In this document: one piece after another, positions 49,833 through 60,600 of the stretch
Layout: every line of letters starts with the position of its first letter
Position numbering within the stretch: the first letter of the stretch is position 1
Source: RI-153 sp963721725
Lineage (GTDB): Bacteria > Chloroflexota > Anaerolineae > Caldilineales > Caldilineaceae
Direction of reading: 5' to 3'
Length of the DNA stretch: 64,000 bases
Assembly (NCBI GenBank): GCA_963721725.1
Contig: CAVRLX010000019.1
Coordinates: forward strand, 124,001 to 188,000
Notes under the pieces: model-generated
Seen by the model: only the letters and a program-made list of their open reading frames with translations
What the model was told of the DNA's origin: nothing
Databases searched by the model: none
Position numbers and translations under genes: made by a program

Positions 49833-51482
49833 ATGACACAGGGACGAAACGCAATGGTGACCCCAACTCAGTGGCTTGCTCGGCTCCTGACCACAGCCCT
49901 GGTGCTGGCGGTGCTGCTGTTGGCTGTAAGCGAGCCAGCGGCGGCGGCGCCTGATCCCAACACGCCCAAGCCCCTGCCCGATCTGTTGATTTACGGCACA
50001 GTGGGCATTGGCGTCAAGGATATTGATGCCGGGCGCGTGACTGTCTTCCTGCCCCGTGGCGGCGAGGTGACAGCCAGCATCGCCCCCATCACAGGCACGG
50101 ACTACACCTTCGTCCTGGCTGTGCCCATGAGCCAATACGCGTCTGGCACAGACCCCGCCAAGTATGGGGCGGACGTCGCCGTGGCCGGGGATCGACTGCG
50201 CTTCACCATTAACGGCACGCCCGCTTTCTTCGAGGATGCCAATGGCTTCATGGTGGACAAACTCACGGTACAGGCGAGCAGTATGGGCCTGGCCTATGTC
50301 ATGCGGCTGGCGATCACCGGGCCGGAACAGTTCCGCCTGGGCGATGTCAACGCCAACGGTCGCCGTGATTCTGCCGACGCCCTCATGGTGATCAAATACG
50401 ATGTGGGGCTGGCGCTGGGCACGAATACCTTCCCGCCTGGGCCAGGCACGATCTATCTGCCCTTGTGCGACCTGGTGCAGAACGGCAACTGTAATTCTGG
50501 CGACGCCCTGCGCATCTTGCAATGTGATGTGGGCATGGCCGGGATCAGTTGCCCCAACAGCCCGTTCACGCCCACAGGGGCAGGGGCGAATAGCGCTGAG
50601 GCCACAAGCGAAGCCCTGGGCATTGGCGCAGATTGGGCGCGGACTGCCACGGCTTCGGATCCCGCGGCTACGCTTGGTCTGGGCACGCTGATTCAGCCTG
50701 GCCCCGAACCGGATCAGATCCGCGTCAGCGTGCAGGCCCATGCGCCGCTGGCTGATGCTGCCTCCGCCCTGGGGGCTGCCTCTCTCGACTTGCGCTACGA
50801 CCCGGATCTATTGGAGATCGTGACCTGCACGGCTAACCCGGACAGCGCCCTCGATCTGGGCAGTTGCAACCCCGATTACGCCGAGGAGACGCTACGCTTC
50901 AACGCCATCTCGGCGGCGGGGCTGACAGGCACGGGCACCTTAATGCAGGCGATCTTCCGGCTCAAAGCGGGTGAGCTTGCCAGCCTGCCAGCGGAAGCGC
51001 TGCAATTGGCCGATGTGACTTCCTTCGGCCCGGACGGGGAACCATTGGCCTGGCGTCTGCTTGATCCTGCCGTGGATACCGACCCGCCAGCGCCCAGCGC
51101 TCCGGAGAAATCTCTCTACTTGCCGGCTGTGATGTCAACGTTGCCCGCGCAGTCTGCGTCCACAGAGCCGCCTGTGCCAAGTGCATCGGCTGGGTTCCTC
51201 TATCTCCCGGCGATTCTCTCCCATCCGCAAGCGGAACTGGCCCCTGCCGATACGCCAGACGAGATACCGGTGACGGAGCCAGCGCCTGTGGAGTTGCCAG
51301 CGCCAACACCGGCATCCGAGACCACGCCCGCACCTGAAGCCGGATTGGAACCAGAGCCAACACCAGAGCCGGAACCGGAACCAACGCCCGTGCCGGAACA
51401 GGCAGTTGAGCCGATTCCTATCGCACGGCTAGAAACGCTCTACTTGCCGTCTATTGTGACCGAAACCGCCGTGAATGATTAG
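49833..51482 (+). CDS. Secreted protein with dockerin and cohesin-like modules and three LP motifs
   Basis: About 549 residues. I chose ATG 49833 (GAGGA 8 bases upstream); ATG 49818 overlaps the previous stop. Signal peptide ends AAAA before PDPNTPKP. A dockerin follows: LGDVNANGRRDSADALMVIK and NGNCNSGDALRILQCDV, two calcium-loop/helix repeats about 50 residues apart. Next a cohesin-like module (ASLDLRYDPDLLEIVTC ... LDLGSCNPDYA). Then a Pro/Glu linker with LYLPAVMS and LYLPAILS, and C-terminal LYLPSIVTETAVND. It could bridge cohesin- and dockerin-bearing partners on the surface. Confidence 0.78.
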   Translation: MTQGRNAMVTPTQWLARLLTTALVLAVLLLAVSEPAAAAPDPNTPKPLPDLLIYGTVGIGVKDIDAGRVTVFLPRGGEVTASIAPITGTDYTFVLAVPMSQYASGTDPAKYGADVAVAGDRLRFTINGTPAFFEDANGFMVDKLTVQASSMGLAYVMRLAITGPEQFRLGDVNANGRRDSADALMVIKYDVGLALGTNTFPPGPGTIYLPLCDLVQNGNCNSGDALRILQCDVGMAGISCPNSPFTPTGAGANSAEATSEALGIGADWARTATASDPAATLGLGTLIQPGPEPDQIRVSVQAHAPLADAASALGAASLDLRYDPDLLEIVTCTANPDSALDLGSCNPDYAEETLRFNAISAAGLTGTGTLMQAIFRLKAGELASLPAEALQLADVTSFGPDGEPLAWRLLDPAVDTDPPAPSAPEKSLYLPAVMSTLPAQSASTEPPVPSASAGFLYLPAILSHPQAELAPADTPDEIPVTEPAPVELPAPTPASETTPAPEAGLEPEPTPEPEPEPTPVPEQAVEPIPIARLETLYLPSIVTETAVND

Positions 51483-51589
51483 GCAACCCCAAAAATTCGC
51501 GTATCTTGATTGCTGTGGATTGGCCTTCGGGGCGTGAATGAGATGGGACGAATGAACGAGCCAGCCATGTGTGATGAACAGGTGAACCA

Positions 51590-54220
51590 ATGAAGAACGA
51601 ACGAAAGCTTGTCCTGGTGTGGGCCTCTATCCTGGCAACCCTGTTCCTGTTGATCGGTGGCATGGTGGCGCCGCGCCTTCTCTACGCTCAGGGCACCCCG
51701 GCCCCGGTGATTGGCGTCGGCGCGGCCTCCACCTACAGCGTCAACCCCAACGGCGACGTTGTTGTGACTGTGGAGGTGGTGGACGCTCAGAATCTGGGCG
51801 CAGCCTCTGTTCAGCTAGCCTTTGACCCCAGTGTTGTCCAGATCAGAAGCTGCGCCGCCCCGGCTGCTTCTGCCTTTGATCTGGCTTCGTGTAACCCTAA
51901 CTTTGCGCCGGGGCAGGCCAAGTTAACGGTGGTCTCCTCGGCGGGCGTGAACGGAACCCATGTGCTGGCTCATCTGGTTTTCCGCGCCGTGAGCAGCGCA
52001 GGAACCCAGTCGCCGCTGGGGCTTACCGTGGTCAACTACACCAATCCCCAGGACACACCCCTGCCGGTGGTAACATCTGGCGGTCAAATTCTGGTGACGG
52101 GGACGCCTGTGCCTGTGGATGCGGTAGCCCAGGTTGGCAATGGCGGCAACAATTTCTTGCTGCCCGGCAATAGTCTGGCCGTGCCTGTGACCTTGAATGT
52201 AACCGGGACCCAATCCCTGGGCGCAACCACCATGTTGTTGCACTATAACCCAGCCGTGATCCAGCCCACGGGATGTGTGGCTGCATCCCCGGCCACCCTG
52301 ACGGGAAGTTGTAACCCTGATTTTGACCGTGCCAACGGACTGATCAAGTTCAATGTGCTGGCCTCTGGCGGTCAGACGGGCAATCTGCCGCTCTACACGA
52401 TTAGTTTCCAAGCCGTCAATGGCGTGGGATCAGGAACAATAAGCGATCTGACCGTGCGCGTAGAAGATATGATCAATCCGCTTGGGTTGCCCATTCGTTA
52501 TACGATTGTCAACGGCAAAGTGACGATTGGCGATGGCAGTGCACCGACGGTTACACCCACCCCCACACAGACGCCCACCCCCACGCCCACGTTGCCGCCC
52601 ACGCCCATCATCCTGCCCGACGATCTGAGTACGCTCTTCGCCTATCAGGGACAATTGGTGCAGGCTGGTGTGCAGGTAACCAGTCTGTGTGACTTTGAGT
52701 TTCGCCTGTACAGTACCGCATCTTCCACAGCGCAACGGGGCGACACGGTGACGTCCTCCAATGTCTCTGTGCAAAATGGCCTTTTTACTGTCTACCTGGA
52801 CTTTGGCAGCGCGCTATTGGACGGCAGCGGCCGTTGGCTTGCCATGAGTGTGCGCTGCCCCGCCGGCAGTGGCGCGTATACGCTGCTCACACCACGCCAA
52901 CCATTGACCGCTGTCCCCTATGCGATTCATTCTAGCTATGCCACGATTGCCTCTAGTGCGCTTGGCATGTCTTGGTCTCGCCTGACAGATGTGCCTGCTG
53001 AGCTAAGCGACGGTGACAGCGATACCCTGGCTGGCCTCCTGTGCGGCAACAACCAGATCCCGGTCTGGAATGGAACCATCTGGGCCTGTTCTGATCGAGG
53101 AGCGGGACCGCAAGGTCCAGCAGGTCCAGCAGGTCCTCAGGGCAATACTGGCCCGGCTGGCCCCATTGGCGCAACCGGTCAGACTGGTCCGGCAGGCCTC
53201 CAGGGACTGGCGGGTCCCCAAGGTCCAGTTGGCTCAACTGGACCTCAGGGGCCAAAGGGTACAACTGGAGCGACGGGTCCGCAGGGGCCGGTTGGGCCAA
53301 CTGGGGCGAAGGGGGAAAAGGGTCCGCAGGGATCCAAAGGGGATAAGGGAGAGATCGGGGCGACTGGCGCAACCGGGCCACAAGGAGCAACCGGCCCCAT
53401 TGGTCCAACCGGTCCTGAAGGACCCAAGGGTGATACGGGTGCAACTGGCCCTATTGGTGCAACAGGTGCACGAGGACAGAAGGGTGAAACAGGGGCAACG
53501 GGAACCCCAGGACCACAGGGGGCAACCGGCCCTGCTGGGGAGGATGGTGCTGATGGTATAGACGGCGCGACCGGCCCTCAAGGCCCGAAAGGTGACACGG
53601 GCGATACCGGTCCGGCGGGTGTAACCGGCGCAACGGGGCCGCAAGGGACGAAAGGTGACACGGGCAATACGGGTCCTGCTGGCGCAACCGGCGCTACGGG
53701 TCCCGCTGGAGCGACGGGTCCGCAAGGACTGAAAGGTGACACGGGCGATACCGGTCCGGCGGGTGCAACCGGCGCAACGGGTCCTGCTGGAGCGACCGGT
53801 CCTCAAGGACCGAAGGGTGACACCGGCGCTACGGGAGCAACCGGTCCGCAAGGGCCAAAGGGTGATACCGGAGCGATGGGGGCAACCGGTCCCACTGGCG
53901 CAACGGGTGCAATGGGACCACAAGGGCTGAAAGGCAACACGGGCGCAAAGGGTCCAACCGGCTCCACCGGGGCGACGGGTCCACAAGGGACGAAAGGCGA
54001 TACAGGCAATATGGGATCCACCGGACCGCAAGGGCCAAAGGGTGATACGGGTGCAACGGGTCCGCAAGGGACGAAAGGTGACACCGGTGATACGGGTCCG
54101 GCGGGTGCGACAGGCGCGATGGGTCCACAAGGGACGAAAGGTGACACTGGCGCATACGGGAGCCACCGGTCCGCAAGGGGGCAACGGGTCCTGCAGGTAC
54201 ACATGGACGCACGATTTTGA
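51590..54220 (+). CDS. Secreted protein: two cohesin-like modules, then long collagen-like repeat; frameshifted after 54150
   Basis: Signal peptide (to about residue 29, ending LLYAQ). Cohesin-like module 1 (LGAASVQLAFDPSVVQIRSC, LASCNPNFA) and 2 (LGATTMLLHYNPAVIQPTGC, TGSCNPDFD), then a Pro/Thr linker, a beta-rich domain (about 345-480) and from residue about 503 uninterrupted Gly-x-y triplets, rich in GATGPQG and KGDTG. Such bacterial collagen-like rods form triple helices that extend from the surface. The frame is lost near 54150 but triplets continue in other frames, reaching the beta-helix domain at 55.9 kb. One gene, about 1,660 codons if restored. Confidence 0.78.
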   Translation: MKNERKLVLVWASILATLFLLIGGMVAPRLLYAQGTPAPVIGVGAASTYSVNPNGDVVVTVEVVDAQNLGAASVQLAFDPSVVQIRSCAAPAASAFDLASCNPNFAPGQAKLTVVSSAGVNGTHVLAHLVFRAVSSAGTQSPLGLTVVNYTNPQDTPLPVVTSGGQILVTGTPVPVDAVAQVGNGGNNFLLPGNSLAVPVTLNVTGTQSLGATTMLLHYNPAVIQPTGCVAASPATLTGSCNPDFDRANGLIKFNVLASGGQTGNLPLYTISFQAVNGVGSGTISDLTVRVEDMINPLGLPIRYTIVNGKVTIGDGSAPTVTPTPTQTPTPTPTLPPTPIILPDDLSTLFAYQGQLVQAGVQVTSLCDFEFRLYSTASSTAQRGDTVTSSNVSVQNGLFTVYLDFGSALLDGSGRWLAMSVRCPAGSGAYTLLTPRQPLTAVPYAIHSSYATIASSALGMSWSRLTDVPAELSDGDSDTLAGLLCGNNQIPVWNGTIWACSDRGAGPQGPAGPAGPQGNTGPAGPIGATGQTGPAGLQGLAGPQGPVGSTGPQGPKGTTGATGPQGPVGPTGAKGEKGPQGSKGDKGEIGATGATGPQGATGPIGPTGPEGPKGDTGATGPIGATGARGQKGETGATGTPGPQGATGPAGEDGADGIDGATGPQGPKGDTGDTGPAGVTGATGPQGTKGDTGNTGPAGATGATGPAGATGPQGLKGDTGDTGPAGATGATGPAGATGPQGPKGDTGATGATGPQGPKGDTGAMGATGPTGATGAMGPQGLKGNTGAKGPTGSTGATGPQGTKGDTGNMGSTGPQGPKGDTGATGPQGTKGDTGDTGPAGATGAMGPQGTKGDTGAYGSHRSARGQRVLQVHMDARF

Positions 54221-55860
54221 GCGGACAAGGGCGCACTGGGAGTATGGGCGAGATGGTGATTCTACAGCAATACGGCCAATCGGTGTACGGACGAGAGTGA
54301 ACCGGTCCGCAAGGGACGAAAGGTGACACTGGCGATACCGGTCCACAAGGACTGAAAGGCAACACAGGCGCAATGGGGCCACAAGGGCCAAAGGGTGACA
54401 CAGGCGATACGGGTCCTGCCGGGGCGGATGGTTCTGATGGGGCGGATGGGAGCGACCGGTCCGCAAGGGCCGAAAGGTGACACCGGCGATACGGGGGCAA
54501 TCGGTCCCACTGGCGCAACGGGGCAACGGGTCCGCAAGGGACGAAAGGTGACACCGGTGATACGGGTCCGGCGGGTGCGACAGGCGCGATGGGTCCACAA
54601 GGACTGAAAGGTGACACAGGCGATATGGGAGCCATCGGTCCGCAAGGGCCAAAGGGTGACACCGGAGCGATGGGGGCAACCGGTCCCACTGGCACAACGG
54701 GTGCAACGGGTCCACAAGGGACGAAAGGTGACACTGGTGCAACGGGTCCGGCGGGTACAAATGGACGCACAATTTTGAGCGGACAAGGCGCGCCATCTGG
54801 GAATATTGGCAGCGATGGGGACTTCTACATCGATCTGTCGGCCAATACGATCTACGGCCCCAGAGCCAACTTTGACTGGGGCGACCCCACCTTCCCTGGG
54901 ACTGCCGGCGCGGTGCGACGGGGCCGGGGACAACAAGGTGACACAGGCGATACAGGCGATACGGGAGCGACCGGTCCGCAAGGGCCAAAGGGTGATACCG
55001 GCGCTACGGGGGCAACCGGTCCCGCTGGTGCAACAGGGTGCAACGGGACCGGCGGGTACAAATGGACGCACAATTTTGAGCGGACAAGGCGCGCCGTCTG
55101 GGAATATCGGCAGCGATGGGGACTTCTATATTGACCTGTCGGCCAATACGTATGTACGGACCGAGAGTGAACTTTGACTGGGGCGACCCCACTCCTTGGT
55201 CGGTCCGGCGGGCGCAACCGGTGCGACGGGTCCGCAAGGACTGAAAGGCAACACAGGCGATACAGGCGATACAGGCGATACGGGAGCGACCGGTCCGCAA
55301 GGGCTAAAGGGTGATACCGGCGCTACGGGGGCAACCGGTCCCGCTGGCGCGAACAGGGGCAACGGGACCGGCGGGTACAAATGGACGCACAATTTTGAGC
55401 GGCCAAGACGCGCCGTCTGGGAATATCGGCAGCGATGGGGACTTCTACATTGACCTGTCGGCCAATACGTTGTACGGACCGAGAGTGAACTTTGCTTGGG
55501 GCAATCCCACCTCCTTGGTTGGTCCGGCGGGCGCAACCGGTGCGACGGGTCCGCAAGGACTGAAAGGCAACACAGGCGATACAGGCGATACGGGAGCGAC
55601 CGGTCCGCAAGGGCTAAAGGGTGATACCGGCGCTACGGGGGCAACCGGTCCCGCTGGCGGGCGAGCGAGGGGCAACGGGACCGGCGGGTACAAATGGACG
55701 CACAATTTTGAGCGGCCAGGACGCGCCGTCCGGGAATATCGGCAGCGATGGGGACTTCTATATTGACCTGTCGGCCAATACTATCTACGGCCCCAGAGCC
55801 AACTTTGACTGGGGCGACCCCACCTCCCTTGTGGGACCTGCTGGCGCAGATGGTAGTGGC
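54196..55860 (+). repeat. Tandem cassettes in collagen-like region, about 310 bp each
   Basis: A cassette encoding GTNGRTILSGQGAPSG then SDGDFYIDLSANTIYGPR recurs at about 54757, 55058, 55377 and 55689 (spacings 301, 319, 312) with a decayed copy at 54196. Between copies lie collagen triplets. Copies sit in different frames, so several indels separate them. Such GAPSG...DFYIDLSANTIYGP inserts interrupt collagen rods in many bacterial and phage fibres. Confidence 0.8.
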
Positions 55861-56574
55861 GTTAGTCCGTCCAATGTGATCTGGGTGGCGAAGAGTGGTA
55901 GTTCGTTTACCACGATTCAGGCAGCCTTGGACAGCATCACCGATGCCAGTCCCCAGAATCCCTATCTGATCAAGGTTGCCCCCGGTATCTATACGGAGCA
56001 GATCACGATGAAGTCCTATGTAGATATTGAAGGCAGCGGCGAACAGATGACGACCATCGCCGCGGCCGGGGCATCCAGCAACCCGCTCCCAAGCAATGAT
56101 GCCAGCGCCAACGCCACTGTGATCGGTGCAATCAACGCAGATCTGCGTTCATTAACTGTCCAAAGTTGGGTAAACAATCAGGCGGATTATGCCGTGGGGA
56201 TCTTTATCAACCAGGGCAGCCTTAGTCTGCTCAATGTAAGCGTATGGGCAGATGGAGGGAGTGACTCTTTTGGCATATTTAGCTACAGTTCCTCGGTTAT
56301 GCTGGAAAATGTGTCGGTCGAGGCGGATTTCACCGCACTCTATTCAAACCAGTCTAGCCTCCTTGCACGTAATTCTTCGATTGTTTCTTCAGGAGGCGGG
56401 GATGCCCTGTTTATAGATTCGGTAGACATAAAAATTGCTCATTCCTTGCTTGACGGTGGGATTTCAATGGTTCAAGGCTCGACGATTGCCTGCATTGGTG
56501 TCTACGATGAAACATTCGCCCCCAGGACTTGTCAGGGAGTCACTGTGCCTCTCCCCGGTAGCGGCCCCCCTTAG
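55621..56574 (+). CDS. Collagen-like surface protein, C-terminal piece with beta-helix domain
   Basis: The final frame of the gene starting at 51590. It holds the last cassette, a hinge (VGPAGADGSGVSPSNVIWV), then a right-handed beta-helix: FTTIQAALDSITDA, VAPGIYTEQITMKSYVDI, pectinesterase/pectate-lyase-like in pattern, with later SLSLLNVSVWADGG and SSVMLENVSVEADF rungs. No catalytic residues of pectinesterases are evident, so binding or a fibre tip is more likely than catalysis. Ends VPLPGSGPP, not a clear LP tail. Confidence 0.72.
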   Translation: MIPALRGQPVPLAGERGATGPAGTNGRTILSGQDAPSGNIGSDGDFYIDLSANTIYGPRANFDWGDPTSLVGPAGADGSGVSPSNVIWVAKSGSSFTTIQAALDSITDASPQNPYLIKVAPGIYTEQITMKSYVDIEGSGEQMTTIAAAGASSNPLPSNDASANATVIGAINADLRSLTVQSWVNNQADYAVGIFINQGSLSLLNVSVWADGGSDSFGIFSYSSSVMLENVSVEADFTALYSNQSSLLARNSSIVSSGGGDALFIDSVDIKIAHSLLDGGISMVQGSTIACIGVYDETFAPRTCQGVTVPLPGSGPP

Positions 56575-56670
56575 TCGCCTAACGGTGAAATCCCCCTAGC
56601 CAAAATGTTAGCGTTACAATCGCAAAAAAAGACAGACTGATGATCGCCAGAATGGTTGAAGGAGAGAGCT

Positions 56671-57000
56671 ATGAAACAATACTTTTTGAACATGAATCAA
56701 AAGAAAATGGGACTAGGATTGGCTTTGCTGCTAACGCTCCCTCTGTTCGGCATGGGGAGAGGATCTACTTTACATGCGGCTGAGTTGGACCCAGGATACA
56801 CGATTGGGAAGCTTGTACTCTATGTTAGCGAGCGGGCCAGCCAGGGTGGCGATTTCAGTGTCGTGGGCACGGTGGGTCAGGCGGGTACAGTCCAGGTGCG
56901 GGGAGGGGAGTTTACGGCCAGCGGCGGCTACTCGAATGTCCAGTTCCACGCGGGCACGCCTCCATCCCTCACACTATTTTTGCCTGTGGTCTCGCGATGA
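56671..57000 (+). CDS. Small secreted protein with LP tail
   Basis: 109 residues from ATG 56671 with GGAGAG upstream. Signal peptide (GLALLLTLPLFGMG, ending LHAAE). A short beta-rich body (GKLVLYVSERASQGGDF, TASGGYSNVQFHAG) and C-terminal SLTLFLPVVSR. The mature chain is only about 75 residues. It overlaps the next gene's first possible start by 4 bases. No family recognised. Confidence 0.7.
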   Translation: MKQYFLNMNQKKMGLGLALLLTLPLFGMGRGSTLHAAELDPGYTIGKLVLYVSERASQGGDFSVVGTVGQAGTVQVRGGEFTASGGYSNVQFHAGTPPSLTLFLPVVSR

Positions 57001-57029
57001 TAGGCAGAAGAGAAATGGGAGGGAAAGAG

Positions 57030-57617
57030 ATGGGTTATCGGCTGTGGTTGCTTGGGTTGCTCATGCTGCTCTTGACCCAGAGCGCTTTGTGGATCCCTGC
57101 GCCGCGCGTCGTCATGGCCGCCCCAGGGACCACGGTGTTGGCCGTAGACGGTTCGATTGCTTTCCAAAGCGCGCCCATCAGCCTGGCGGTGAGTGTGCGA
57201 AATGTACAGCAATTGGGCGCAGCCACGATTGTAGTCCAATACGATCCAGCCGTGCTTGCCCCCACTGGCTGTCGGCGCGGAGATCAATTTGGGTTGGGAC
57301 TGTGTAACCTTAGCCTAGACTTGAATGGCGACGGCACATTTGACGCAGTGCGCTTCAACGCCCTCGCCATTTCTGGGGTCACGGTGGCCGCGGATGCGCT
57401 GGTACCCCTGGCGTTGATTGACTGGAAAGCCGCCAACCAAGATGCGGTTGGAACGACAACTACCTTAACTGTGACCATCGACACCCTGACCGACGGTGAC
57501 GGGGTTCCCATCTCTGCCGTGGCCCAGAATGGCAAGGTGACCATCTTGCCTGTGGCATCGCCCACCATAACACCGCCATCAGTCCATCCCATCTTTTTAC
57601 CGTTGGTAAAATTGTGA
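57030..57617 (+). CDS. Secreted single cohesin-like protein with LP tail
   Basis: 195 residues from ATG 57030 (MGYRLWLLG; purine-rich GGGAGGGAAAGAG upstream); in-frame ATGs at 56997 and 57015 are possible. Signal peptide ending VVMAAP. One cohesin-like module: FQSAPISLAVSVRNVQQLGA, TIVVQYDPAVLAPTGC, a loop LGLCNLSLDLNGDG with the second Cys, FNALAISGVTV, VSAVAQ-type end. Pro/Thr linker then HPIFLPLVKL. It could display a cohesin on the surface for dockerin partners. Confidence 0.75.
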   Translation: MGYRLWLLGLLMLLLTQSALWIPAPRVVMAAPGTTVLAVDGSIAFQSAPISLAVSVRNVQQLGAATIVVQYDPAVLAPTGCRRGDQFGLGLCNLSLDLNGDGTFDAVRFNALAISGVTVAADALVPLALIDWKAANQDAVGTTTTLTVTIDTLTDGDGVPISAVAQNGKVTILPVASPTITPPSVHPIFLPLVKL

Positions 57618-57684
57618 GTACATGAATCATTCAAAAAATGTATCTATTCAGCCTATGGCTGAAGTGTTCCCCAAAGGAAACCTC

Positions 57685-60600
57685 ATGAGAGAGCGCACGA
57701 CTCGTTTCCGCCTAATGCTAGTGCTGATCCTGGCCCTGGCGATTGCCAGCGGTGGAAGCGACATTCAGGCAGCCTCCTCCCATCTTGATCCACGCCAGAC
57801 CCGTGCCGCCAGTGTAGATGGGATCAAACATCCAGCCGAAGGGTATATCCAGGCCGCTTTACAAGACACGCCTACGCACTTTGGCGACAACAGTGACGCA
57901 ACGGCGACAGCGGCCAATGGCTCAGAGTTGGATGGGGCCTACTATCGGCTGGATGACACTCATCTCGCTCTACTGCTGACAGGCAATTTGGAGACCAATT
58001 TTACCAATTTGAATATCCTGATTGATTCCAGGGCTGGGGGGCAAAATTCACTGCGTGCTGACACCTTTCAGGAGGATCTTAGCGCCCTAGCCGGTCTCAG
58101 GCTTGACAGCAACTTTGCGGCAGACTATTACCTGAATATCGTTACCGGGAACAGCCCGGTGGAAACTTACGGATTTTTTATAGAGACGCCTACCGAAGGT
58201 GGCAGTGTGGGCGGCGAACTTGGCAGTGGCATTGCCAGCGTGATCACCATGACCAACGGCATTGTGATCGCCATTGACAACAGCAACACTGTCGGCGTGG
58301 GCAGCACAACGATCAACACCCCAGCCACGGTTGCCACGGGTATCGAGATCCTGATCCCGCTGGCCGAGATTGGCAATCCAAGCGAGACCATCAAAATCAG
58401 CGCCTTCATCAACAGCCCGAATCAAGCGATTCTCTCCAATCAGGTGTTGGGCGGCATTGGCGGCGGTGATAATTTGGGCGCACCCGCGGATGTCGATTTT
58501 TCCAGTATAGACGGTAGGCAATTCTTCAACGCCAGCCCCGCCTTGCTGGAATCTCCCCTCTGTGGCGATCTCTTTTTTTCCGAATACATTGAGGGGTCTG
58601 GCAACAATCAAGCGCTGGAACTCTATAACGGCACGGGCAAGGGGTTGACGCTGGACGGGATGGGCTACACGGTTGAACTCTATGCGAATGGAGCGGCCGC
58701 AGCCAGCCAAGTCTATCCATTGACTGGAACTTTGCCCTTTGGGGATGTGCTGGTCATCGCCAACAGCGCCGCCGCTGCGGAGATTCTCGCTGTTACCGAT
58801 GTCACGGCGAATGTGGCGCTTTTCGATGGCAACGACGCCCTGGTACTGCGGAAAGCGGGCACGGTCATTGACGCCATTGGCCGCGTCGGTGAAGACCCCG
58901 GCAGCGAATGGGGCAGCGGGACCGAATCCACGGCGGACAACACCCTCGTGCGCAAGCCGACTGTCGGCGGTGATCAAGATCCTTCAGATGCCTTTACCCC
59001 CGCCACTGGCTGGGTCGGCTATCCTGTGGACACCTTTACCCATCTGGGCCACCATCGTGCCGACTGTGCTGGTCTGCGCTTGCTGATCAGCGAGGTCGTG
59101 GTTAACCCCACTGCCGGCGAATTTGTGGAGATCTATAATCCTAACAGTTCCCCTATGGATCTTAGTAACGTCTACATGACGGACGCAACCTTCCCCAGCA
59201 GCAGCACCTATTACTACAACATCGTTACAGGCAGCAACGCCGGCGGCGGCAGCTTTGCCGACTTCAACGCTCGCTTCCCTGCGGGGGCCAGCATCGCGCC
59301 CGGTGAATATCAGACAGTTGCGCTGGCCGGTTCTGCTGCCTATTCCAGCACCTATGGCAGCCTGCCCACCTATGAGCTTTTTGAAGATGGCGTCAGCCCA
59401 GACGCGCTCCCCGACATGCGGGAAGCGACCGCTGGTTCGATTAACAAACAGGGTGGGCTGACCAATGCGGGTGAAGGGGTAATCCTCTATACGTGGGACG
59501 GGGTGACCGATCTGGTCACCGATCTGGACTATTTTCTGTGGGGGAACAGATCTGTCGCTGTAGACAAAACCAATGTCAGCATAGACGGCCCAGACGCCGA
59601 CGAAGATCTTAGCATTTATCTGGCCGACACCCCCATAGCCACCCAATCGTTGGTCTCAGCGGCGACCCACGCCACGGGTGCATCTTGGCAACGCAAAGAT
59701 TTGAACGAGGGCAAGGAGATCAAAGTTGGCGGCAACGGCGCGGGCGGAGATAACGAGACCTCGGAAGATCTGAACAACACGTTTTGTGAAAACAGCGCCA
59801 CCCCTGGCGCGGCCAACCAATGTCCTTTGCCCAATGCGTTCGGCGTTTGTCAGGCAGCGGCCACGGCGATTCACGCCGTCCAGGGCAGCGGCACATCCAG
59901 CCCGCTGGTGGGCAGCAGCGTCGTGCTGGAAGGGATCGTAGTGGGTGATTTTCAGAGCACAAGCACACAGTTGGGCGGCTTCTTTTTACAGGAGGAAGAT
60001 AACCAGACAGACGCCAACAGTGCCACATCCGAGGGGATCTTCGTCTATGACAATGGCTTTGGCACGGATGTAGCCACGGGCGCCCTGGTGCGCGTCCAGG
60101 GCGTCGTGGCCGAGAACGCCGGGCAGACTCAACTCGGCGGGATCATGAATATGGCCGTCTGCGCCAATGGGCGGAGTGTTACCCCGACGGTCATCGATCT
60201 GCCCGTGGCGGATGTGGCTACGCTGGAAGCCTATGAAGGGATGTTGATCAGCGTGCCCGAAACCCTTTATGTAACCGACCATTACAACCTGGGCCGCTTT
60301 GGCGAGATCGGGCTGAGCGCCGAATCCCGCCTGATGCAGCCCACCCAGGTCGTCAGCCCCGGCACGCCAGCCAGCAACATGCAAACTGCCAACAACCGGG
60401 CGCGCCTGCTGCTCGACGACGGCAGCACCGTCCAAAATCCGGCCACCGTGCCCTATTGGGGGCCGAATAATACTTTGCGTGCGGGAGACACCGTTGCCGG
60501 GCTGACGGGGGTGCTGGGTTATGGCTTCGGCAATTACCGTGTGCAGCCGACCCTCAACCCTATCTTTACACAGAGCAACGTCCGCACCGCTGCACCTCAA

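Noticed and set aside
53234..54988. Long minus-strand frames rich in Pro and Arg
   Set aside because: They are the complement of Gly-x-y collagen codons and carry no independent coding signal.
53100..55860. CRISPR array
   Set aside because: The repeats are collagen-coding triplets and ~310-bp cassettes, not short repeats with unique spacers.
55870..56574. Active pectinesterase or pectate lyase
   Set aside because: The fold pattern fits a right-handed beta-helix, but I cannot see the catalytic Asp/Arg/Gln set of those enzymes.
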